The position numbers and the translations under genes were made by a program. Positions 15,835-20,018 of a stretch of 20,018 nucleotides of DNA are shown here, piece by piece. A model generated the notes under the pieces. It was not told the DNA's origin. It did not search any database and worked only from the letters and a program-made list of their open reading frames with translations. The stretch comes from an uncultured Colwellia sp. (GTDB taxonomy: Bacteria; Pseudomonadota; Gammaproteobacteria; Enterobacterales; Alteromonadaceae): assembly GCA_913020705.1 (NCBI GenBank), contig CAJWBY010000077.1, forward strand, positions 1 to 20,018. Direction: 5' to 3'. How positions within the stretch are numbered: the stretch's first letter is position 1; every line of letters starts with the position of its first letter.

Positions 15835-17907
15835 ATGAAAAAAATAATAACAAGTGCGGTATGTTCTTCTTTATTGCTACTAACCGCTTGTAGCGACAAT
15901 ACACAAAGCACTGAAACAGCTAAGAAAGAAATGCCTGTCATGCAAAAAACTGCATTAGCTTCTGGTATCGACAAAGCGACTATGGATCTATCCGTTCGCC
16001 CACAAGACAACTTTTACCGTTATGTGAATGGTGCTTGGTTAAACGCTAATGAAATTCCTGGCGACAAAACGTCAATTGGCGCATTTTATGATTTACGTGA
16101 CGAAGCTGACGATAATGTAAAAGTAATCATCGAAGAATTAGCAGCAACAAAGAACTTAAAGATGGGTAGCGACGAACAAAAAGTAGCTGACTTATTTCGT
16201 TCATACATGAATATGGACGCTCGTAATACTGCAGGCATTTCTCCTGTACAACCATTTATTGATAGCATTAATGGCTTAAAAGATAAAAATGAATTGGCTA
16301 CATTTTTTGGTGAAAATCAAAAAAATGGCGTAGGCAGCCCATTAGCTTTTTATATCAGTGTTGACTCAAAAGATTCAACTCGCTATGCCACACATATCTG
16401 GCAGAGCGGTCTAGGCTTACCAGATAAAGATTATTACTTTGATGAAACAGAGCGATTTTCTGCATTACGAGACGGTTATGTTGCTCATATTGAGAATATG
16501 TTCAACTTAGCGGGTTTGAAAAACGGTCAAGCTGCCGCTCAAACTATTATGGCAATTGAAACAAAATTAGCTGGTTTTCATTGGACAAAAGTTGAATCTC
16601 GTGACAGCAGTAAAACTTACAACAAGTTTGATGTTGCTGATTTAAACACGGTTACTGATGCATTTAATTGGAATGCTTACCTTGCTGCTCAGGGCGTAAC
16701 TGCGCAAAAAGATATAATAATTAACCAACCTTCCTTTGTGAAAGGTTTTGGCGAAACATTCGCTGCAACGTCGTTAGCTGATTGGCAAACATATCTAACC
16801 TTTCACACGCTAAGCAATTTTGCAGGTTCTTTAACTACTGCTTTAGATAGTGAAAACTTTGATTTTTATTCAAAGCAGCTTCGTGGTCAAAAAGAACAAC
16901 GTCCAATGTGGAAACGTGGTGTTGCAGTGGTTAATAGCAACTTGGGTGAAGTTATCGGTAAAGTTTATGTAAGCCGTCACTTTAAGCCTGAAGCTAAAAC
17001 GCGCATGACACAACTTGTTGAGAATCTCCGTGGAGCTTATGGCGCAAGTATTGATGAATTAGATTGGATGTCTAACGAAACTAAGAAATCTGCTCACGTA
17101 AAATTGGCAAGTTTTGATCCAAAAATTGGCTATCCAAATAAGTGGAAAGATTACTCTGCTCTTGTTATTAAAGGAGGCGATTTAGTTGGCAACAAAATGC
17201 GTTCTGGTAAGGTTTCTCATTTGAAAAATGTTGCTAAATTAGGCGGACCAATCGACAAGCAAGAATGGTTTATGACACCTCAAACGGTGAATGCTTATTA
17301 CAATCCAACTAAGAATGAAATTGTATTTCCAGCGGCAATTTTACAACCACCATTTTTCAATTTAGCAGCTGATGACGCTGTTAACTATGGTGGTATTGGC
17401 GCAGTTATTGGTCATGAAATGGGCCACGGATTTGATGACCAAGGTAGTAAATATGACGGTGACGGTAACTTGCGTAACTGGTGGACTGAAGCAGATTTAG
17501 CCGCTTTTAAAGTGCGTACTGATGACTTAGTAACGCAATACGATGGTTATTCGGTATTAGAAGATTTAAATGTAAACGGCTCTTTAACTTTGGGTGAAAA
17601 CATCGGTGATTTATCGGGTGTAACGATCGCTTATAAAGCGTATATTGCATCACTAAATGGCAAAGAAGCACCGGTAATTGATGGACTTACTGGCGACCAA
17701 CGCTTTTTCATGGGCTTTGCACAAGTATGGCGTGGTAAGAAAGTGGAGAAATCATTACGTAACCAAGTAGCAACTGACCCTCATTCGCCTGGCGAATTCC
17801 GTGCATTAGGTTCTTTATCTAACATGCCTGAATTCTACAAAGCGTTTAACGTAAAAGAAGGTGACGCTATGTATATTGCACCTGAAAAACGTGTGAAAAT
17901 TTGGTAA
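15835..17907 (+). CDS. pepO: M13-family zinc metallopeptidase, lipoprotein (PepO-like)
   Basis: 690 residues from the ATG at 15835. The first 19 residues form a lipoprotein signal peptide ending LLTAC (lipid-bearing Cys19). Starting here, with GATGAGA upstream, is therefore better than the ATG 17 codons earlier. The M13 (neprilysin/PepO) fold is shown by SVRPQDNFYRYVNGAWL (about 53-69), NAYYNPTKNEIVFPAAILQPPFF, the zinc motif HEMGH (His527, Glu528, His531), the third ligand in GENIGDLSG (Glu588, Asp592), and the terminal VKIW typical of the family. The GENIGDLSG motif has Ser where many relatives have Gly, a conservative change. These enzymes cut oligopeptides. Anchoring in a periplasmic membrane face suggests peptide scavenging or turnover, and the protein is itself a possible client of the neighbouring LolCDE. 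It is monocistronic with its own terminator. Confidence 0.95.
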   Translation: MKKIITSAVCSSLLLLTACSDNTQSTETAKKEMPVMQKTALASGIDKATMDLSVRPQDNFYRYVNGAWLNANEIPGDKTSIGAFYDLRDEADDNVKVIIEELAATKNLKMGSDEQKVADLFRSYMNMDARNTAGISPVQPFIDSINGLKDKNELATFFGENQKNGVGSPLAFYISVDSKDSTRYATHIWQSGLGLPDKDYYFDETERFSALRDGYVAHIENMFNLAGLKNGQAAAQTIMAIETKLAGFHWTKVESRDSSKTYNKFDVADLNTVTDAFNWNAYLAAQGVTAQKDIIINQPSFVKGFGETFAATSLADWQTYLTFHTLSNFAGSLTTALDSENFDFYSKQLRGQKEQRPMWKRGVAVVNSNLGEVIGKVYVSRHFKPEAKTRMTQLVENLRGAYGASIDELDWMSNETKKSAHVKLASFDPKIGYPNKWKDYSALVIKGGDLVGNKMRSGKVSHLKNVAKLGGPIDKQEWFMTPQTVNAYYNPTKNEIVFPAAILQPPFFNLAADDAVNYGGIGAVIGHEMGHGFDDQGSKYDGDGNLRNWWTEADLAAFKVRTDDLVTQYDGYSVLEDLNVNGSLTLGENIGDLSGVTIAYKAYIASLNGKEAPVIDGLTGDQRFFMGFAQVWRGKKVEKSLRNQVATDPHSPGEFRALGSLSNMPEFYKAFNVKEGDAMYIAPEKRVKIW

Positions 17908-17950
17908 GCAATGCGCTTAGTTAAATAAAGTTAAAATTAATAAAGATTAT

Positions 17951-17982
17951 AAAATGCCAACAATTTTTGTTGGCATTTTTTT
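17951..17982 (+). terminator. Intrinsic terminator of the M13 peptidase gene
   Basis: Arms AAAATGCCAACAA (17951-17963) and TTGTTGGCATTTT (17967-17979) are perfectly complementary around a TTT loop, and the 3' arm runs into a T-tract. It lies about 45 bases after the pepO stop. Confidence 0.92.
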
Positions 17983-18083
17983 ATTCAAAAATATCGGACA
18001 TTAATCTAACCTCAAACTTTACTCCTCAAGAATAACGATAAAAGCTTAACGCTTACCTTAATGAAAAGTTATTGACGTTAACC

Positions 18084-18248
18084 AAGTACTTCGCTCTTGC
18101 TTATATTGTAAATAATCTAAAACCTCGTAAACTATACCGCATAGATAAAACACATTCTGGGAACAAGGTGAGAAACCTTGACTGTACCCGCAACTGTGAA
18201 TTGCTTTCATTAAAAAATATAAGCAAGAAGTCAGCATACCGAATACTT
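18084..18248 (+). ncRNA. Cobalamin (adenosylcobalamin-type) riboswitch
   Basis: The conserved core is unmistakable: GGGAA at 18159-18163, AAGGTGAGAAACCTT forming P5 and L5 (about 18165-18179), CCCGCAACTGTGA at 18187-18199, and AGTCAGCATACC at 18229-18240. The outer helices can be traced: P1 pairs AAGTACTTCG (18084-18093) with CGAATACTT (18240-18248) with one bulged C, and P2 pairs CTTGCTTATATT (18096-18107) with its exact complement at 18216-18227. The element sits 125 bases upstream of the ATG of the corrinoid adenosyltransferase, so cofactor-dependent repression of that gene is expected. No U-run terminator follows, so control at translation initiation is more likely than termination. Confidence 0.95.
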
Positions 18249-18313
18249 ATCTAAAATTTCAGACAAAATCGTGCGGGAATACACGGTAAATTGCTACAAA
18301 GTAAGGAGCTCCC

Positions 18314-18370
18314 TTGCTGATAGCCTTGCCTTTTCTCCTATTAAAAAACTACATTTATCATCAGGAATAA
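18314..18370 (+). CDS. Possible 18-residue leader peptide (TTG start) in the cobO leader
   Basis: A consensus Shine-Dalgarno AAGGAG (18303-18308) is followed 5 bases later by TTG, opening the frame (M)LIALPFLLLKNYIYHQE, which stops with TAA two bases before the cobO ATG. The near-contact of stop and start would permit translational coupling. Against it: a rare start codon, a short length, and AAGGAG lying inside a small hairpin (18300-18318). It may be chance. Confidence 0.22.
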   Translation: MLIALPFLLLKNYIYHQE

Positions 18371-18372
18371 TC

Positions 18373-18978
18373 ATGGTTGACGAAACACAGAAAAGTGAAA
18401 AACACCAAGCGCGCATGCAAAAAGTTAAAGACAAAGTAGACGCTAGAGTTGATGCAGCTACAGATGAACGCGGAATACTGATCGTTATTACCGGCAATGG
18501 TAAAGGTAAATCAACCTCTGGTTTTGGCACATTAACCCGTGCGGTAGGACATGGGTTAAACGCGGCAGCGATTCAATTCATCAAAGGTACTTGGGCTTGT
18601 GGTGAGCGTAATGTACTTGAAAAATTGGGCGTCCCCTTCCATGTAATGGCTACGGGTTTTACTTGGAATACTCAAGACAAGACCGCAGATATTACTGCTG
18701 CAAAAATCGTATGGGAAGAAGCCAAAAAGCTATTAGCTGACGAAACCATTGATGTGGTTCTCCTAGACGAACTTACATATATGCTTTCATATAAGTATCT
18801 TGATCTTGATGAAGTACTTGACGCAATAACTAATCGACCACCAATGCAGCATGTTATCGCTACAGGCAGAGGTGCTCATCGTTCATTAGTGGAACTAGCC
18901 GACACAGTCAGTGAAGTGCAATCAATTAAACATGCTTTTGATAATAAAATAAAGGCACAAAAAGGGATTGATTGGTAG
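18373..18978 (+). CDS. cobO: Cob(I)yrinic acid a,c-diamide adenosyltransferase (CobO/BtuR type)
   Basis: 201 residues (E. coli BtuR has 196). It transfers the 5'-deoxyadenosyl group of ATP to the cobalt of reduced corrinoids, making coenzyme B12 from new or salvaged precursor. The P-loop ITGNGKGKSTSGFGT (39-53) has the family's inverted GNGKGKS form. IQFIKGTW (67-74), FTWNTQD (96-102), DELTYML (132-138), VIATGRGAH (161-169) and the closing KAQKGIDW are all characteristic. The frame stays open upstream to 18271, but that part lies in the riboswitch leader. The ATG at 18373 has CAGGA 6 bases upstream and gives the normal MVDE-type N-terminus, so it is chosen. It is the only B12 gene in the window, which fits a salvage or remote-regulon role. 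Confidence 0.96.
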   Translation: MVDETQKSEKHQARMQKVKDKVDARVDAATDERGILIVITGNGKGKSTSGFGTLTRAVGHGLNAAAIQFIKGTWACGERNVLEKLGVPFHVMATGFTWNTQDKTADITAAKIVWEEAKKLLADETIDVVLLDELTYMLSYKYLDLDEVLDAITNRPPMQHVIATGRGAHRSLVELADTVSEVQSIKHAFDNKIKAQKGIDW

Positions 18979-18986
18979 GCTTAAAT

Positions 18987-19237
18987 ATCGTCATTCTTTC
19001 ACATCCATGTGATCATGACATTGCCTACATGGACGCAGGTACTTATGATTTGTCTGGAACTAAAATCATGACCGTTCGTCCTGAACATCGTCATTCTTTC
19101 ACATCCATGTGATCATGACATTGCCTACATGGACGCAGGTACTTATGATTTTTCTGGAACTAAAATCATGACCGTTCGTCCTGAACATCGTCATTCTTTC
19201 ACATCCATGTGATCATGACATACCGTTCGTCCTGAAC
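18987..19237. repeat. 100-bp tandem repeat, 2.5 copies, with internal palindromes
   Basis: Copy 1 is 18987-19086 and copy 2 is 19087-19186; they differ at one base (G or T at repeat position 65). Copy 3 (19187-19237) has the first 35 and last 16 bases but lacks the middle 49. The first module holds an imperfect hairpin: GTCAT and TCACAT pair with ATGTGA and ATGAC (18990-19019 and equivalents). The middle module holds ATGATTT/AAATCAT, and the last holds GTTC/GAAC. The array starts 8 bases after the cobO stop, in the 3' region between convergent genes. It shows no open frame of note and no spacers, so it is not a CRISPR array. Confidence 0.95.
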
Positions 19238-19239
19238 AT

Positions 19240-19269
19240 AAAAAGCCCATGCTAGCATGGGCTTTTTTT
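19240..19269. terminator. Bidirectional terminator between cobO and the chemoreceptor gene
   Basis: Arms AAAAAGCCCATG (19240-19251) and CATGGGCTTTTT (19256-19267) pair perfectly around CTAG, and both strands end in a T-tract. It directly follows the tandem repeats. Confidence 0.92.
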
Positions 19270-19313
19270 ATACGTTTTCTGTTAAAACACAACCTGGTAT
19301 AATCAGATATACG

Positions 19314-20018
19314 TTAAACACAAATTCTATTTAATGTTGTAGAAACATCTATTGAAGTATTTTGCTGCTGCTCTGCATGTAGGGCAACAGAACTTAAACC
19401 ATTAGATATATCTCGGCTTAAAGAAGCAACTTCGGCCATATTTGTACTTACCGAGACGGTCGACTGTTGCTGCTGTTCAGTGCCACTCGCAATTTGAGAT
19501 GTTAACGTATTAATCTCATTAAATATATTGCCTATTTGTTCTAACGCTTCAACTACTTCCGCAGAATGCGTTAGGCTATCTTGCGTTAATTCTTGTCCAC
19601 GAGAAATCGCCGTCACGGCATTAGTTGATTTTTCTTGCAAACCTTCAACCATGGATTGTATTTCAACCGTAGCTTCTTGTGTTCTGTGTGCAAGTGCTCT
19701 TACCTCATCTGCAACAACAGCAAAACCTCGACCTTGCTCTCCAGCACGTGCAGCCTCAATCGCTGCATTCAACGCTAACAAGTTTGTTTGGTCTGCTATG
19801 CCACGAATAACATCAAGCACTGAGCCGATATTAGAACATTCGGTTTGAAGCAAAGCTAAATCAGTCGCCATCTCAGTTACTTCTTCAGAAAAAGCTTCTA
19901 TTGTTTGCTGGCTCGTATTCGATGAAGTTCTACCTTGCGACAAAATAGCGATAACTTGATCCGTTGTATCGCTAACTTGTGAAGCGCTTTCTGAAAGAAT
20001 GCTAGACGTTGAAGCGAC
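19314..20018 (-). CDS. Methyl-accepting chemotaxis protein, C-terminal signalling domain (5' end outside window)
   Basis: The last 234 residues of a chemoreceptor; the frame continues without a stop through the window edge, so an internal TTG at 19943 is not the true start. The signature hairpin tip is present: a run containing [24 protein letters not shown], then [20 protein letters not shown]. It is flanked on both sides by heptad-patterned coiled coil with Ser/Thr/Gln/Glu-rich stretches that suit methylation helices. The tip binds CheA and CheW to control flagellar or twitching motility. The sensing domain is not in view, so the ligand cannot be named. There is no C-terminal NWETF-type pentapeptide for CheR/CheB tethering; the protein ends LNRICV. 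A palindromic terminator lies past the stop. Confidence 0.95.
   Translation of the reverse strand, partial: VASTSSILSESASQVSDTTDQVIAILSQGRTSSNTSQQTIEAFSEEVTEMATDLALLQTECSNIGSVLDVIRGIADQTNLLALNAAIEAARAGEQGRGFAVVADEVRALAHRTQEATVEIQSMVEGLQEKSTNAVTAISRGQELTQDSLTHSAEVVEALEQIGNIFNEINTLTSQIASGTEQQQQSTVSVSTNMAEVASLSRDISNGLSSVALHAEQQQNTSIDVSTTLNRICV

Noticed and set aside
18072..18107. TTGACG and TATATT as a promoter for cobO
   Set aside because: The spacing is 24 bases and the -10 would fall inside riboswitch helix P2; transcription must start upstream of 18084.
18072..18254. 60-codon open frame upstream of cobO
   Set aside because: It lies entirely within the cobalamin riboswitch, whose conserved core and P1/P2 helices explain the sequence.
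18271..18372. N-terminal extension of CobO by 34 residues
   Set aside because: The extension is leader RNA just after the aptamer, does not resemble CobO/BtuR N-termini, and the ATG at 18373 has its own Shine-Dalgarno.
18987..19237. CRISPR array or integron attC array
   Set aside because: Units are contiguous with no unique spacers and only 2.5 copies; no cas or integrase gene is near, and no attC-type R/L box or cassette structure is seen.
19528..19848. 106-codon open frame opposite the chemoreceptor tip
   Set aside because: It is antisense to the most conserved part of the signalling domain, and its Cys/Ser-rich translation is typical of a frame shadow.
19314..19943. Complete short chemoreceptor-like protein starting at 19943
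   Set aside because: The frame stays open through the window edge and the upstream residues continue the coiled coil, so this is the tail of a larger receptor.

Overview
The window looks like chromosomal DNA from an AT-rich marine gammaproteobacterium of the Alteromonadales, most like Colwellia or Thalassotalea. The basis is the block comEC-msbA-lpxK-ycaR-kdsB, which is also conserved in enterics, together with lolCDE, a Gly-rich lipoprotein and an exported peptidase of the kind common in that order. The genus is an inference from protein style, not from a database search. Most of the DNA is ordinary housekeeping sequence for building and maintaining the envelope. I see no phage, transposase, CRISPR array or rRNA/tRNA gene.

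Layout. 1-344 is the 3' end of a PlsC-like acyltransferase (+). A perfect hairpin terminator separates it from an unknown lipoprotein (415-1815, -). Next come an exported M18 aminopeptidase (1989-3428, -) and an unusual two-part protein, cupin-like plus DUF2867 (3573-5003, -). The lipid A/Kdo cluster (5176-11631, -) is transcribed in the order comEC, msbA, lpxK, ycaR, kdsB. A DUF2062 membrane protein (11694-12203, +) is divergent from comEC and convergent with lolE. lolC, lolD and lolE (12295-15505, -) form one operon. Divergent from it is an M13 lipoprotein peptidase, PepO-like (15835-17907, +). A cobalamin riboswitch (18084-18248) then leads into cobO/btuR (18373-18978, +). A 100-bp tandem repeat and a terminator follow, and the window ends inside a chemoreceptor gene (19314-20018, -).

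How the genes fit together. KdsB activates Kdo, LpxK completes the lipid A phosphate pattern, and MsbA flips core-lipid A across the inner membrane. LolCDE extracts lipoproteins for the outer membrane. The two lipoproteins encoded here (415-1815 and PepO) are possible clients of that route.

The points most worth a second look are non-coding or architectural. They are: (i) the B12 riboswitch leader, with a possible distal pairing of its L5 loop and a possible small leader peptide; (ii) a TTCACAT-SC-ATGTGA palindromic core that occurs just after kdsB and three more times in the 100-bp repeats just after cobO; and (iii) the cupin-DUF2867 fusion. No clearly new defence or mobile system is visible.
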